DNA of 64,000 nucleotides from positions 248,001-312,000 of the forward strand of contig NZ_QPIG01000002.1 of assembly GCF_003337215.1 (NCBI RefSeq), read 5' to 3'. How positions within the stretch are numbered: the stretch's first letter is position 1; each line of letters begins with the position of its first letter. The notes beneath the pieces were generated by a model that had not been told where the DNA came from, ran no database searches, and worked only from the letters and a program-made list of their open reading frames with translations. Positions 50,601 to 61,175 of this stretch are shown in pieces. A program made the position numbers and the translations under genes. Source of the DNA: Oceanihabitans sediminis. GTDB taxonomy: Bacteria > Bacteroidota > Bacteroidia > Flavobacteriales > Flavobacteriaceae.

Positions 50601-51191
50601 TTAATTGGTTAATATTATATTATGCTTATCAATTATTTTACGCATATTTATTAATGCATAACGCATTCTACCTAGTGCAGTGTTTATACTTACACCTGTT
50701 TTTTCAGATATTTCTTTAAAACTCATATCGTTATACATACGCATTACCAATACTTCTTTCTGATCTTCTGGTAACTCTTGAATAACGCGTCTCACATCGC
50801 GTTCTACTTGTTCTTTTATTAAGCTCTTTTCAGCATCTAAAGTAGAATCACTTAAAACAGAAAAAATACTAAACTCGCCACTATTACTAAACTTAGGCAT
50901 TCTATTAGATTTTCTAAAGTGATCAATAACCAGATTATGAGCAATGCGCATCACCCAAGGTAAAAACTTTCCTTCTTCATTATAGGAACCTTTTTTTAGG
51001 GTTTTAATAACTTTTATAAAGGTATCCTGAAAAATATCTTCAGCAATATCCTTATCATATACCTTAGAGTATACAAAGCTATAAATACGTTGTTTGTGTC
51101 TTGTAATTAATATTCCTAGCGCGCTTTCGTCCCCTTTTATGTAGTTACTAACAAGAGTTGCGTCTGTTATAAGTTGATTTTTCATAGCCAT
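50601..51191 (-). CDS. ECF-type RNA polymerase sigma factor
   Basis: 196 residues. Sigma region 2 (LITRHKQRIYSFVYSKVYDKDIAEDIFQDTFIKV, WVMRIAHNLVIDHFRKSN) and region 4 (LPEDQKEVLVMRMYNDMSFKEISEKTGVSINTALGRMRYAL) are intact. No anti-sigma gene is adjacent. A second in-frame ATG two codons in (51,185) is equally possible. In Bacteroidota such sigma-70-like ECF factors serve stress or surface-function regulons; target unknown. A 48-codon gene follows. Confidence 0.9.
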   Translation of the reverse strand: MAMKNQLITDATLVSNYIKGDESALGILITRHKQRIYSFVYSKVYDKDIAEDIFQDTFIKVIKTLKKGSYNEEGKFLPWVMRIAHNLVIDHFRKSNRMPKFSNSGEFSIFSVLSDSTLDAEKSLIKEQVERDVRRVIQELPEDQKEVLVMRMYNDMSFKEISEKTGVSINTALGRMRYALINMRKIIDKHNIILTN

Positions 51192-51388
51192 TACTTTTTT
51201 GCACAGAAGATAGTCTTCGTGTACTTGGGTGTTAATATTTAAAAAGTAATATTAGGCTATAAGCTAGAAATTTTAAGTTTGTTATTAATATAACCAAAGA
51301 TAACAACAATCATTCCTAAAAAACAAAAAAAATATTTTTTTAACGTTTTATTACGCAATAATCAATTTTTAAGCTGAACTACTTATAG

Positions 51389-51396
51389 TATCTTTG
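51389..51396 (+). promoter_or_regulatory. -7 box of uvrA
   Basis: TATCTTTG, 24 bases before the ATG at 51,421. The frame is open from a TTG inside this box, which therefore cannot be the start. Confidence 0.6.
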
Positions 51397-51420
51397 CAAA
51401 ATTACCTTGATAAAAAACTT

Positions 51421-54207
51421 ATGTCTACTAATATAACGGAAGTAAACCCTAAAACAAACATCATTATAAAAGGTGCAAAACTGCATAACCTAAAAAATAT
51501 TGATGTGGTGATACCTAGAAATAAATTAGTTGTTATTACTGGTTTATCCGGATCGGGAAAATCTAGTCTAGCATTTGACACTTTATATGCAGAAGGACAA
51601 AGACGATATGTAGAAAGCTTATCTAGTTATGCCCGTCAGTTCTTAGGAAGACTAAATAAACCGAAAGTAGATTATATTAAAGGAATTGCTCCAGCTATTG
51701 CTATTGAGCAAAAGGTAAACTCTACCAACCCACGATCAACCGTTGGTACTTCTACTGAAATTTATGATTATCTGAAACTACTATTTGCTAGAATTGGAAA
51801 AACCTATTCTCCAAAATCTGGTGAAGAAGTAAAAAAAGATACTGTTTCCGATGTTATCAAGTATGTAAAATCTTTTGATGAAAGAGAAAAGCTACTGCTC
51901 CTCGCTCCTATTCATTTAGAGGAAGGTAGAGAGCTAAAAGATAAATTAAAGGTTCTAAATCAACAAGGTTACGCGAGAATCAAGGTTAAAGATGAAATTC
52001 TTCGTTTAGATGAATCTCAAGATATAGCTGAAGATGCTAAAGATATCTTTTTGGTGGTAGATAGAATAATCACTAAAGATGACGAAGACTTTTATAACAG
52101 ACTAGCAGATGCTACGCAAACTGCCTTTTTTGAAGGTAAAGGCGAATGTTATATTGAAACCTTAAGCACAAATAAACAGAAACACTTCAGTAATAAATTT
52201 GAGCTTGACGACATGGTGTTTTTAGAACCAAACGTTCACCTTTTTAGCTTCAACAACCCTTACGGTGCTTGTCCTAAGTGTGAAGGCTACGGAGATGTTA
52301 TAGGTATAGATGACGATTTAGTTATTCCTAATACAGCACTTTCCGTATACGAGAATGCTATTTTCCCATGGCGAGGAGAAAGTATGTCGTGGTACCGAGA
52401 TCAATTGGTTAATAATTCGCATAAATTTAACTTCCCAATTCATAAACCTTATTTTGAATTAAGCCCTGAACAGAAACAATTAATTTGGGACGGAAACGAA
52501 CATTTTGAAGGGTTAAACGATTTCTTTGCCGAATTAGAAAGCAAAGCTTACAAGATTCAAAACCGAGTAATGCTTTCTCGTTATAGAGGAAAAACGAAAT
52601 GCAAAACTTGTAACGGCAAACGTTTAAGAGCAGAAGCGAATTATATTAAAGTTGGCGGAGCAACAATTACAGATTTAGTTGAAATACCTCTAGATAAACT
52701 AGCTACGTTCTTCAAAGAATTAAAGCTAGACGAAACAGATGAAACTATTTCAAAAAGGCTTCTTAAAGAAATAAACAACAGACTTTCCTTTTTATCTAAT
52801 GTAGGATTAGATTATTTAACTTTAAACAGAAAATCTAACACGCTTTCTGGTGGAGAAAGTCAACGAATAAACCTCGCAACTTCCTTAGGAAGCAGCCTAG
52901 TTGGTTCTATGTATATATTAGACGAACCTAGTATTGGTTTACATCCAAAAGACACAGAGCGTTTAATTTTAGTTTTAAAAGCATTACGCGACCTAGGAAA
53001 TACTGTAATCGTTGTAGAACATGATGAAGATATCATGAAAGAAGCCGACGAAATTATAGATATTGGACCAGAAGCTGGTACTTTTGGAGGTAATGTTGTA
53101 GCTACCGGAACGTATAAAGATATTTTAGCTTCCAACTCTTTAACTGCACAATATTTAAACGAAACCTTAAAAATTGAAGTTCCTAAAAAACGTAGAACTT
53201 CTAAATATGCTATAGAAATTACGGGAGCCAGAGAAAATAACCTTAAAAATATTGATGTTCATTTTCCGCTAAACATGCTAACCGTAGTTACCGGAGTTTC
53301 AGGAAGTGGAAAAAGTACACTTGTTAAAAAAATTCTTTATCCTGCAATTCAAAAGCATCTTACAGGTTTTGGTGATAAACCGGGACAGTTTTCAGAAATA
53401 AAAGGAAACTTCAGCAATATAAAAAACATCGAGTTTATAGATCAAAATCCAATTGGTCGTTCTTCTCGTTCAAACCCTGTAACTTATGTAAAAGCTTACG
53501 ATGATATTCGAGCTTTATATGCAAGTCAGAAACTAAGTAAAATTCGAAATTATGCTGCAAAGCATTTCAGTTTTAACGTAGATGGCGGTCGCTGTGAAAC
53601 CTGTAAAGGAGAAGGTGAAGTAACTATTGAAATGCAATTCATGGCAGATGTGCATTTAGAATGTGAAACTTGTAAAGGAAAACGCTTCAAAAAGGAAGTA
53701 CTTGAAGTAACTTTTGCTGGAAAAACTATTGATGATATTTTAAACCTTACCATCGACGATGCTATTGCTTTCTTTACTGAAAACGGTGAAAAGAAAATTC
53801 AAGGAAAACTACAAGCACTTCAAGATGTAGGTTTAGGCTATGTTACTTTAGGACAGAGCTCCTCTACTCTTTCTGGTGGTGAAGCACAACGAATTAAACT
53901 AGCTACTTTCTTAGGAAAAGGTTCTAGACAAGAAAATGCCCTGTTTATTTTTGACGAGCCTACCACAGGATTACATTTCCACGATATTCAAAAACTACTT
54001 AAATCTTTTTATGCTTTAATTGAAAACGGACATTCTATAATTGTAGTAGAGCACAATTTAGAATTAATTAAATGCGCAGATTACATTCTAGATTTAGGTC
54101 CAGGAGGTGGTGAATATGGAGGGAAACTTGTTGCAGCTGGAACTCCAGAAGAAATTGTAAAAATAAAAGAATCTGTTAGTGCTAAGTATTTGAAAGAAAA
54201 GCTTTAG
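51421..54207 (+). CDS. uvrA: Excinuclease ABC subunit A
   Basis: 928 residues from the ATG at 51,421 (MSTNITEVNPKTNIIIKG). Two ABC ATPase modules each with Walker A (GLSGSGKSSLAFDTLYAEGQ and GVSGSGKSTLVKKILYPAI) and signature (LSGGESQRINLA; LSGGEAQRIKLA). Zinc fingers CPKCEGYG/CKTCNGK and CETCKGEG/CETCKGK are present, as in the family. It recognises bulky DNA damage and loads UvrB. Normal full length. Translation start chosen so that the promoter lies upstream. Confidence 0.96.
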   Translation: MSTNITEVNPKTNIIIKGAKLHNLKNIDVVIPRNKLVVITGLSGSGKSSLAFDTLYAEGQRRYVESLSSYARQFLGRLNKPKVDYIKGIAPAIAIEQKVNSTNPRSTVGTSTEIYDYLKLLFARIGKTYSPKSGEEVKKDTVSDVIKYVKSFDEREKLLLLAPIHLEEGRELKDKLKVLNQQGYARIKVKDEILRLDESQDIAEDAKDIFLVVDRIITKDDEDFYNRLADATQTAFFEGKGECYIETLSTNKQKHFSNKFELDDMVFLEPNVHLFSFNNPYGACPKCEGYGDVIGIDDDLVIPNTALSVYENAIFPWRGESMSWYRDQLVNNSHKFNFPIHKPYFELSPEQKQLIWDGNEHFEGLNDFFAELESKAYKIQNRVMLSRYRGKTKCKTCNGKRLRAEANYIKVGGATITDLVEIPLDKLATFFKELKLDETDETISKRLLKEINNRLSFLSNVGLDYLTLNRKSNTLSGGESQRINLATSLGSSLVGSMYILDEPSIGLHPKDTERLILVLKALRDLGNTVIVVEHDEDIMKEADEIIDIGPEAGTFGGNVVATGTYKDILASNSLTAQYLNETLKIEVPKKRRTSKYAIEITGARENNLKNIDVHFPLNMLTVVTGVSGSGKSTLVKKILYPAIQKHLTGFGDKPGQFSEIKGNFSNIKNIEFIDQNPIGRSSRSNPVTYVKAYDDIRALYASQKLSKIRNYAAKHFSFNVDGGRCETCKGEGEVTIEMQFMADVHLECETCKGKRFKKEVLEVTFAGKTIDDILNLTIDDAIAFFTENGEKKIQGKLQALQDVGLGYVTLGQSSSTLSGGEAQRIKLATFLGKGSRQENALFIFDEPTTGLHFHDIQKLLKSFYALIENGHSIIVVEHNLELIKCADYILDLGPGGGEYGGKLVAAGTPEEIVKIKESVSAKYLKEKL

Positions 54208-54350
54208 TAAGAAGACTTTCCTAAATTATAATAACTTTTCCATTCATTTTATACGTTTCGGTATAAAATAATACTCCCTTATTTCTTATTTACATTTACC
54301 TATTCGAAACAACAACCTTCAATATGTTGATTATTAATTCATTACATTTT

Positions 54351-54366
54351 TGGCACGACAATTGAA
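54351..54366 (+). promoter_or_regulatory. Sigma-54-like -24/-12 promoter
   Basis: TGGCACG-N4-TTGAA. GG and G are ten bases apart (GG at 54,352, G at 54,364), as in the sigma-54 consensus TGGCACG-N4-TTGCA; the only deviation is A instead of C after the -12 G. The start codon is 67 bases downstream. The TAnnTTTG box is absent here. Confidence 0.6.
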
Positions 54367-54432
54367 ACTCCATAAGCAAATAGCGTAAGCCGAAAAGCTA
54401 AATGAGTAGGCAAAATCTAAAACCTGAATACT

Positions 54433-55131
54433 ATGAAAAAATTAGTACTATTATTTACAGGAATGTTAATGACATTAACAACTGTAACAGCTGCAGAAAA
54501 AAAATCTGCAATTCAAAAACAAGGTGAAGATTTAAATATTGCACGCTACAGTTATGCACAACCAATAATGTTTGTAGAGCGTGGTGTGGAGTTTTTAATT
54601 TTCCCTGACGGAAGTTTCGATTTTAATACAAATCTTGACTATACAGATGGCGATATGTATTACAGAACAAGAACACCAAGAAGAAGAACCAATGTAAATG
54701 CAACTTTTGGTGCTCCAGGAAATAGAGTAAACTTTGTTGCTTCTAGCAGACCAAGAGGAACCATTGTAACGCATGATAGAGACGGAAAAGTTCGTAGAAT
54801 AGGGAATGTATTTGTTAACTATAACAGATATGATCAAGTAAAACGACTAGGATCTGTATATATTGGTTACAACAGAATGGGACTGATTGATCAAGTTGGC
54901 GGACTTCATATTCGTTATGACAGACACGGTAACGTAATTGCAATGAACGGTCATGTAAACTATAGCAACCAAGGTTGTGGTATCTGTGGTCATGCTACTT
55001 GTACCGTAAATCACTTTGATGTTTATAACGATTGGGATGACCATCACGACTATGAAGAAGACTTTTACTACTACAAGAAAAACGGAAAAACCATTAAGAA
55101 GAAAAAGCTAAAAAAAGCAAAGAGAAAGTAA
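54433..55131 (+). CDS. Secreted repeat protein with basic tail
   Basis: 232 residues with a signal peptide (LVLLFTGMLMTLTTVTAAE). The middle shows degenerate repeats of the kind RxGxVxxxYxRxxxxxxxG (DGKVRRIGNVFVNYNRYDQV, KRLGSVYIGYNRMGLI, GGLHIRYDRHGNVIAMNG), probably a beta-structure. A CxxC/His cluster follows (GCGICGHATCTVNH, possibly metal-binding), then Asp/His/Glu-rich and Tyr-rich runs, and a Lys-rich tail (GKTIKKKKLKKAKRK). No family recognised; probably exported or surface-exposed. A sigma-54-like promoter lies upstream, and a terminator follows at 55,156. Confidence 0.7.
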   Translation: MKKLVLLFTGMLMTLTTVTAAEKKSAIQKQGEDLNIARYSYAQPIMFVERGVEFLIFPDGSFDFNTNLDYTDGDMYYRTRTPRRRTNVNATFGAPGNRVNFVASSRPRGTIVTHDRDGKVRRIGNVFVNYNRYDQVKRLGSVYIGYNRMGLIDQVGGLHIRYDRHGNVIAMNGHVNYSNQGCGICGHATCTVNHFDVYNDWDDHHDYEEDFYYYKKNGKTIKKKKLKKAKRK

Positions 55132-55155
55132 AATTATCTACTAAATAAATAAAAG

Positions 55156-55199
55156 AAACCTCATGAAGCACTTATGCAAAGAGACTTTGTGAGGTTTTT
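55156..55199 (+). terminator. Terminator after the secreted repeat protein
   Basis: AAACCTCA - 26-base loop with a secondary pairing - TGAGGTTT, followed by T. Confidence 0.65.
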
Positions 55200-55245
55200 A
55201 ATTTTCGATTATTCGAAGATTTTAACAATACCAAATAATTAAACG

Positions 55246-55253
55246 TATCTTTG
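55246..55253 (+). promoter_or_regulatory. -7 box of the RhlE-like helicase gene
   Basis: TATCTTTG, 47 bases before the ATG at 55,301. The leader holds an AT-rich region with TTGTCAT repeats. Confidence 0.55.
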
Positions 55254-55300
55254 CAACTTATAAAAATGACATATATAATTTGTCATTTAACAATTACTAT

Positions 55301-56602
55301 ATGTCATTTAAATCTTTAGGCTTATCGGAAGCCTTATTGAAAGCAATCCAAAAAAAAGGATATACTACACCAAGTCCAATTCAACAAAAAGCAATTCCAC
55401 CAGTATTATTAGGAAAAGATGTTTTAGCATCAGCGCAAACAGGAACAGGAAAAACTGCAGGTTTCACCCTACCATTATTACATTTACTTTCAGAAGAACC
55501 GAACCAAAAGCACAGACCAATTCGTGCTTTAATATTAACTCCAACACGTGAGTTAGCTGCACAAGTTTACGCAAACGTAAAAGAATACAGCGAATTTTTA
55601 AACATCAAATCTGCCGTTATTTTTGGCGGAGTAAACCAAAACCCACAAGCAGCTACCCTTAGACAAGGTGTAGATGTTCTAGTAGCAACCCCAGGAAGAT
55701 TATTAGATTTAGAAAATCAAAAAGTACTTTCCTTAAAACATGTCGAAATTTTTGTTTTAGATGAAGCAGATAGAATGCTAGACATGGGTTTTTTACGAGA
55801 TATTGAACGTGTCATGAAATTAATGCCAAGCAAAAGACAAAATCTAATGTTTTCGGCTACATTTTCAAAAGACATCAAAAAACTAGCAAACGGTATTTTA
55901 GACCATCCTGCTCAAGTAGAAGCTACTCCAGAAAACACAACGGTTGATGCTATTAACCAAAAAGTTTACCGAGTTGCAAAAAGCAAAAAAGCAGCCTTAC
56001 TTTTAAAACTGATTATTGATGGACAATGGAATCAAATATTAGTTTTTACAAGAACGAAACACGGAGCAAACAATTTAACAAAAAAGTTACTTGGCGCAAA
56101 TATTTCTGCAGCTGCAATTCACGGAAATAAAAGTCAAGGAGCTAGAACCAAAGCATTAGCTGGTTTTAAAAGCGGAAAAATAAATGTTCTTGTAGCTACA
56201 GATATTGCTGCAAGAGGTTTAGATATACCTTTACTTCCTCATGTGGTAAACTTTGAATTACCTAATATCTCTGAAGATTATGTACACCGAATTGGTAGAA
56301 CAGGTCGTGCTGGAGCAAAAGGAGAAGCTGTTTCTTTAGTTTGTACCGAAGAGCTAGGTTATTTAAGAGATATCGGAAAATTAGTTGGAATGAAAATTCC
56401 ATCTGAAACATTAGAAGGTTTTGAACCAGACCCTAACGAACCGAAAGCTCCTAAAAAACAAGGGCAAGGAAGAGGTAGAAGTTCTAATGCAAATAATTCT
56501 AATAGCAGAGGAAAAGGAAAAGCTTCATCAAACAAAGCTACCAATAACTCCAATAGAAATAAAAGCGGAAATTCTAGACGCAGTAGAAGTGCAAATTCTT
56601 AA
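55301..56602 (+). CDS. rhlE: DEAD-box RNA helicase (RhlE-like)
   Basis: About 433 residues from the ATG at 55,301 ([16 protein letters not shown]); a TTG 21 bases earlier is weaker. Q-motif GYTTPSPIQ, Walker [13 protein letters not shown] (LDEADRM), SAT (FSATFS), and helicase C motifs [10 protein letters not shown] and [10 protein letters not shown]. The C-terminus is a low-complexity Asn/Ser/Lys/Arg-rich tail that binds RNA in relatives. It unwinds RNA duplexes, with cold-growth or rRNA processing roles in relatives. Stop overlaps the next start (TAATG), so the two are coupled. Confidence 0.93.
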   Translation: MSFKSLGLSEALLKAIQKKGYTTPSPIQQKAIPPVLLGKDVLASAQTGTGKTAGFTLPLLHLLSEEPNQKHRPIRALILTPTRELAAQVYANVKEYSEFLNIKSAVIFGGVNQNPQAATLRQGVDVLVATPGRLLDLENQKVLSLKHVEIFVLDEADRMLDMGFLRDIERVMKLMPSKRQNLMFSATFSKDIKKLANGILDHPAQVEATPENTTVDAINQKVYRVAKSKKAALLLKLIIDGQWNQILVFTRTKHGANNLTKKLLGANISAAAIHGNKSQGARTKALAGFKSGKINVLVATDIAARGLDIPLLPHVVNFELPNISEDYVHRIGRTGRAGAKGEAVSLVCTEELGYLRDIGKLVGMKIPSETLEGFEPDPNEPKAPKKQGQGRGRSSNANNSNSRGKGKASSNKATNNSNRNKSGNSRRSRSANS

Positions 56603-56811
56603 TGACCGAAGCTTTAAAAGAAAAAATTATAAAAGTCTGTAAGCAGAAAATGCAGCAAAAAGGAGATAACGTTGGTTTATCCTTTTATGCATTTTTTGCT
56701 AACAAAAATGATAATCCAGAACTTTTGATGGAAGCTGCCACTTGGTGGATTCAAACTCATAAGTTAGATCATTTTGAAAAAGCTAAAAAAGTATTATATT
56801 TAGTTTTATAA
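56602..56811 (+). CDS. Small conserved protein (DUF6500-like)
   Basis: 69 residues, all helical by appearance: [20 protein letters not shown], then [40 protein letters not shown]. Resembles the DUF6500 type; function unknown. Translation starts on the TAATG of the helicase stop, and the VF530 gene follows 2 bases later, so it is in an operon with both. The neighbourhood suggests an RNA/DNA-linked role, without more proof. Confidence 0.6.
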   Translation: MTEALKEKIIKVCKQKMQQKGDNVGLSFYAFFANKNDNPELLMEAATWWIQTHKLDHFEKAKKVLYLVL

Positions 56812-56813
56812 TT

Positions 56814-57041
56814 ATGAGTACACAACCAAACAACCCTTTACATGGCGTAAAATTAGAGCAAATAATAAACGAATTAGTTGCTCATTATGGTTGGGAATAT
56901 TTAGGTTATACTATAAATATTCGTTGTTTTACACATGACCCTTCCGTAAAATCTAGTTTAAAATTTTTAAGACGAACTCCTTGGGCTAGAACCAAAGTGG
57001 AGAACTTGTATTTAGAAATGCTTTCTAAAAAGAGAAACTAA
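56814..57041 (+). CDS. VF530-family DNA-binding protein
   Basis: 75 residues. The VF530 (DUF2132) signature is present: [50 protein letters not shown]. Structures of relatives show a small four-helix fold annotated as DNA-binding, with unknown cellular role. Two bases after the DUF6500-like gene, likely a three-gene operon with the DEAD-box helicase. Confidence 0.88.
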   Translation: MSTQPNNPLHGVKLEQIINELVAHYGWEYLGYTINIRCFTHDPSVKSSLKFLRRTPWARTKVENLYLEMLSKKRN

Positions 57042-57175
57042 CTTCCCTCCTCTTATAAAGGAACAAATAATTAATTTCCGTGTTACATAAGTTACATTAC
57101 TACACGATAGTAATGCCTACTTTTACTGTTGTAAATCTATAGTAAATCAAGTCAAACTATTTAAATTATCTAATT

Positions 57176-57616
57176 ATGAAAAACCAATTATTAATGATCC
57201 TTTTTGTTTTTGTAGGATCGGTAATGTACACTCCGGCAACAGCGCAGTCATTAAGTGTAACAGAAATTGAACAATCTATAAAAGCAGAAGGACAATACGC
57301 AATTCTTATTTCTAACGCACGATATTTTCAAGCAGCGGTAAGAACGGGTCAAACCCTTGTGGCTAAAAATCCTGAATTAAATTTTGATATTGTATTAATT
57401 GGACCTGTAGTAAAAGACTTGGCTAAGGATGAAAGTTTAAAACCTTCTATTGAAGTTAGTGAAAAAACAGGTATTCGCTTAGTGGTTTGTGAAGCAGCAA
57501 TGCAACACTTTGAATTAAAACAATCCGACTACCATCACAGCATTCAGTTTACTCCAGATGGATTTATTTATCTTTTTGGGTTACAAGAAAGTGGTTATAA
57601 AACCCTCACATTATAA
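57176..57616 (+). CDS. DsrE-family secreted protein
   Basis: 146 residues with a signal peptide (LLMILFVFVGSVMYTPATAQS), then a DsrE/F-like alpha/beta fold: YAILISNARYFQAAVRTG, FDIVLIGPVVKDLAK, GIRLVVCEAAMQHFELKQ. The conserved Cys of DsrE-type sulfur carriers may be the one in VVCEAA. Exported, function uncertain (sulfur relay or unknown). Monocistronic with a strong terminator. Confidence 0.75.
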   Translation: MKNQLLMILFVFVGSVMYTPATAQSLSVTEIEQSIKAEGQYAILISNARYFQAAVRTGQTLVAKNPELNFDIVLIGPVVKDLAKDESLKPSIEVSEKTGIRLVVCEAAMQHFELKQSDYHHSIQFTPDGFIYLFGLQESGYKTLTL

Positions 57617-57637
57617 TATATTGTGAAAAGCATAAAA

Positions 57638-57671
57638 TAAAAAAGGTTTCCCCGTGGGGAAATCTTTTTTA
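57638..57671. terminator. Bidirectional terminator
   Basis: AAAAAAGGTTTCCCC-GT-GGGGAAATCTTTTTT between convergent stops at 57,616 and 57,689. Confidence 0.92.
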
Positions 57672-57688
57672 TTTTAAGTCAAATTGAA

Positions 57689-58057
57689 TTATAAGGTCAA
57701 TCCTCTCATCAATAATTCTGCTGTTGCAGGATTTGTTGCTAGAGGTACATCATGTACATCACAAATTCGTAATAACATTAACACATCTGGTTCATGTGGA
57801 TGCTTTTCTAAAGGATCTCTAAAAAACAAGACCATATTACACTTTCCTTCTGCCACTCTAGCTGCAATCTGAGCATCGCCACCAAGCGGACCAGAAAGCA
57901 ATCTAGTTACTTCAAATCCTGCTTTTTTCACCTTTTTTCCTGTAGTCCCAGTAGAAATTAGAGAAATTTGTTTTTGAAGAAGCACCTCTTTCCATTCATT
58001 TAAAAATTGAACCATTTCTGCCTTCTTTCCATCATGGGCAATAATTGCAATCTCCAT
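57689..58057 (-). CDS. mgsA: Methylglyoxal synthase
   Basis: 122 residues. Conserved blocks are IAIIAHDGKKAEMVQFL (His-Asp-Lys at the active site), STGTTGKKV, LLSGPLGGDAQIAARV, VLFFRDPLEKHPHEPDV and LLRICDVHDVPLATNPATA. It turns dihydroxyacetone phosphate into methylglyoxal, an overflow bypass of lower glycolysis. Start overlaps the kinase stop (TAATG). The GAPDH and PFK genes upstream on the same strand fit the metabolic theme. Confidence 0.95.
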   Translation of the reverse strand: MEIAIIAHDGKKAEMVQFLNEWKEVLLQKQISLISTGTTGKKVKKAGFEVTRLLSGPLGGDAQIAARVAEGKCNMVLFFRDPLEKHPHEPDVLMLLRICDVHDVPLATNPATAELLMRGLTL

Positions 58058-58920
58058 TATTTTATATTGTTTATATGATATTTTAATAATCCTTCAATTG
58101 GTCTCTTTTCAATATTACCTAGTGAAAATCCCATTTCGTTTGCTACTTCTTTAATTTCCTCTTGTGAGAAATATGCAATAGATCCAGCAAAATGCACAGG
58201 AACTTTTGGTAATACATCTTCAAACTGATATATCATATTTTTTGCAAACACTCGAATACCATCTTTTATTAAATCTGAAATGTATTTTGATTCTTTATTT
58301 GCAAATAAAAACTCTGCGAAAGATGCTAAATAAGCATTTGCATTTGGTTTTTTATAAAGGTTGTATTTGATATAGTCTGCTTCTAAATTATATTCACTAA
58401 CAAAAGACTTCTTTAAATCTTCAGGCATATGATTATAATAATAGTCACGAAGCAATTGTTTTCCGAAGTAATTTCCAGAAGCATCATCCATTATCATATA
58501 ACCTAAAGATGCAACAAGTTGGTGTAAGTCCTTACCATCATAATAACTGCAATTAGACCCCGTTCCTAAAATACAAACAATAGCTGCTTCGTCTTTTTTG
58601 TTAAGCGTTGCTCTTACCGCAGCCATAGTGTCTTCTTGTACTTCGACTTCTGCTTTTTTAAAAATAGATTCTAATAGTGCTTTTAAAAGTTTTTTTGGTT
58701 TCGAAGTTCCACAGCCAGCACCATAAAAGAAAATGTGAGTCACTTCCTTTTTGTGTTCCATTAAAACTTCGCTCTTTTTTATATTCTTTTTAAGCTCTTT
58801 TTCAGAAAGAATCGCTGGATTTAAGCCTTTGGTTCTGACTTTATCAAAACAGGTATTTCCATTTTTATCTACTGCAATCCAATCACTTTTTGTAGAACCA
58901 CTATCAACAATTAATATCAT
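58057..58920 (-). CDS. N-acetylglucosamine kinase-like (BadF/BcrA-type ATPase)
   Basis: 287 residues of the ASKHA fold: LIVDSGSTKSDWIAVD (phosphate 1), AAIVCILGTGSNCSYYDG (phosphate 2), PVHFAGSIAYF (adenosine). Family BadF/BadG/BcrA/BcrD, annotated N-acetylglucosamine kinase in relatives; the conserved KxLNP-like segment (TKGLNPAI) and D-x-x-G support a sugar kinase. The substrate is unproven. Coupled to mgsA (1-base overlap), separated from gap by a terminator. Confidence 0.85.
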   Translation of the reverse strand: MILIVDSGSTKSDWIAVDKNGNTCFDKVRTKGLNPAILSEKELKKNIKKSEVLMEHKKEVTHIFFYGAGCGTSKPKKLLKALLESIFKKAEVEVQEDTMAAVRATLNKKDEAAIVCILGTGSNCSYYDGKDLHQLVASLGYMIMDDASGNYFGKQLLRDYYYNHMPEDLKKSFVSEYNLEADYIKYNLYKKPNANAYLASFAEFLFANKESKYISDLIKDGIRVFAKNMIYQFEDVLPKVPVHFAGSIAYFSQEEIKEVANEMGFSLGNIEKRPIEGLLKYHINNIK

Positions 58921-58931
58921 AGGTTAAAAAT

Positions 58932-58959
58932 AAAAAAAAGCTGCTAATAAAAGCAGCTT
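58932..58959 (-). terminator. Terminator after gap
   Basis: AAGCTGCT - loop - AGCAGCTT with the T-run on the minus strand. Confidence 0.85.
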
Positions 58960-58969
58960 ATACAATAAA

Positions 58970-59977
<1,008 letters not shown>

Positions 59978-60037
59978 TTATATAATTTTTAAGTTTCAGA
60001 AAACTGAAACAATTATTAATATCTATTTTATTTTCTT

Positions 60038-61024
60038 TTAAGTGGTCATGATATCTGAAACTCGAATTAGTTCCATGTTGATTTTAGATTTTCCTTTTAC
60101 TGCTTGATCAAAAGGTGTTAAATCTATAATATCATTTTTAAGACCAACCATATAATTACTTTTTCCTTCTAAGAAGCTTTCTACAGCCTTCACTCCCATT
60201 CTACTAGCAAGAACACGATCGAAACAAGAAGGTGCTCCTCCACGTTGCATATGCCCTAGAACCGAAACACGAACTTCGTATTCTGTCATGTTTGCTTCTA
60301 CATAATCTTTTAGTTCGAAAACATTTTTTCCGGTCTTATCTCCTTCAGCAACAACAACGATGCTAGAAGATTTTCCGGATTTTTTACTTCTTCTTAAAGA
60401 TTCTACCAATCTATCTAAACCTAAATCTTCTTCCGGAATTAAAATTTCTTCTGCTCCTGCTCCAATACCTACGTTTAGTGCAATATGACCTACGTCACGC
60501 CCCATAACTTCCACGAAAAATAGTCGGTTATGCGAGCTTGCTGTATCTCTAATTTTATCAATAACTTCCACTATGGTATTTAAAGCCGTATCATAGCCTA
60601 ATGTATGTGTTGTACCAACAATATCATTATCAATAGTACCGGGAATTCCCATTACAGGAAAATTAAATTCCTTATTAAAAACCATTGCACCATTAAAGCT
60701 TCCGTCACCACCAATAACAACCAGTGCGTCAACCCCTGCTTTTATTAATTGTTTATGAGCTTCCTCTCTACCTTCTTTCGTCCTAAAACCTTTAGAGCGA
60801 GCAGATTTTAAAATGGTTCCTCCTTTATTAATTATACCTTTTACACTACGAGCATTCATCGTTATAAAATCGCCTTCAATCATTCCTTGAAAGCCTCTAT
60901 AAATTCCAATACACTCAATATCATGATATGCACAAGAACGCACAACAGAGCGTATTGCAGCATTCATTCCGGGAGAATCTCCTCCAGAGGTCATAACCCC
61001 AATTTTTTTGATAACTTTAGTCAT
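60038..61024 (-). CDS. pfkA: 6-phosphofructokinase (ATP-dependent)
   Basis: 328 residues. GVMTSGGDSPGMNAAIRSVV, VIGGDGSFNGA, PGTIDNDIVGT (catalytic Asp), EVMGRDVGHIAL, LGHMQRGGAPSCFDRVLASR. The Gly after GGDG (GGDGSF) is typical of the ATP-dependent enzyme. Commits fructose 6-phosphate to glycolysis. First gene of the pfkA-gap pair; the start is the ATG at 61,024. Confidence 0.95.
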   Translation of the reverse strand: MTKVIKKIGVMTSGGDSPGMNAAIRSVVRSCAYHDIECIGIYRGFQGMIEGDFITMNARSVKGIINKGGTILKSARSKGFRTKEGREEAHKQLIKAGVDALVVIGGDGSFNGAMVFNKEFNFPVMGIPGTIDNDIVGTTHTLGYDTALNTIVEVIDKIRDTASSHNRLFFVEVMGRDVGHIALNVGIGAGAEEILIPEEDLGLDRLVESLRRSKKSGKSSSIVVVAEGDKTGKNVFELKDYVEANMTEYEVRVSVLGHMQRGGAPSCFDRVLASRMGVKAVESFLEGKSNYMVGLKNDIIDLTPFDQAVKGKSKINMELIRVSDIMTT

Positions 61025-61175
61025 ATAAGTAACATTATAAGGTAAATCTAATAAAGAAAATCAACAAAAAAGCTAGCATTTGTCATATTTTAACAAAAAG
61101 ATTTGAATATTGAAAATCAGAAGATAATGAAAAGAATTAGTAAGATAATAATTTACTAAATATAAGCTAAAACAC

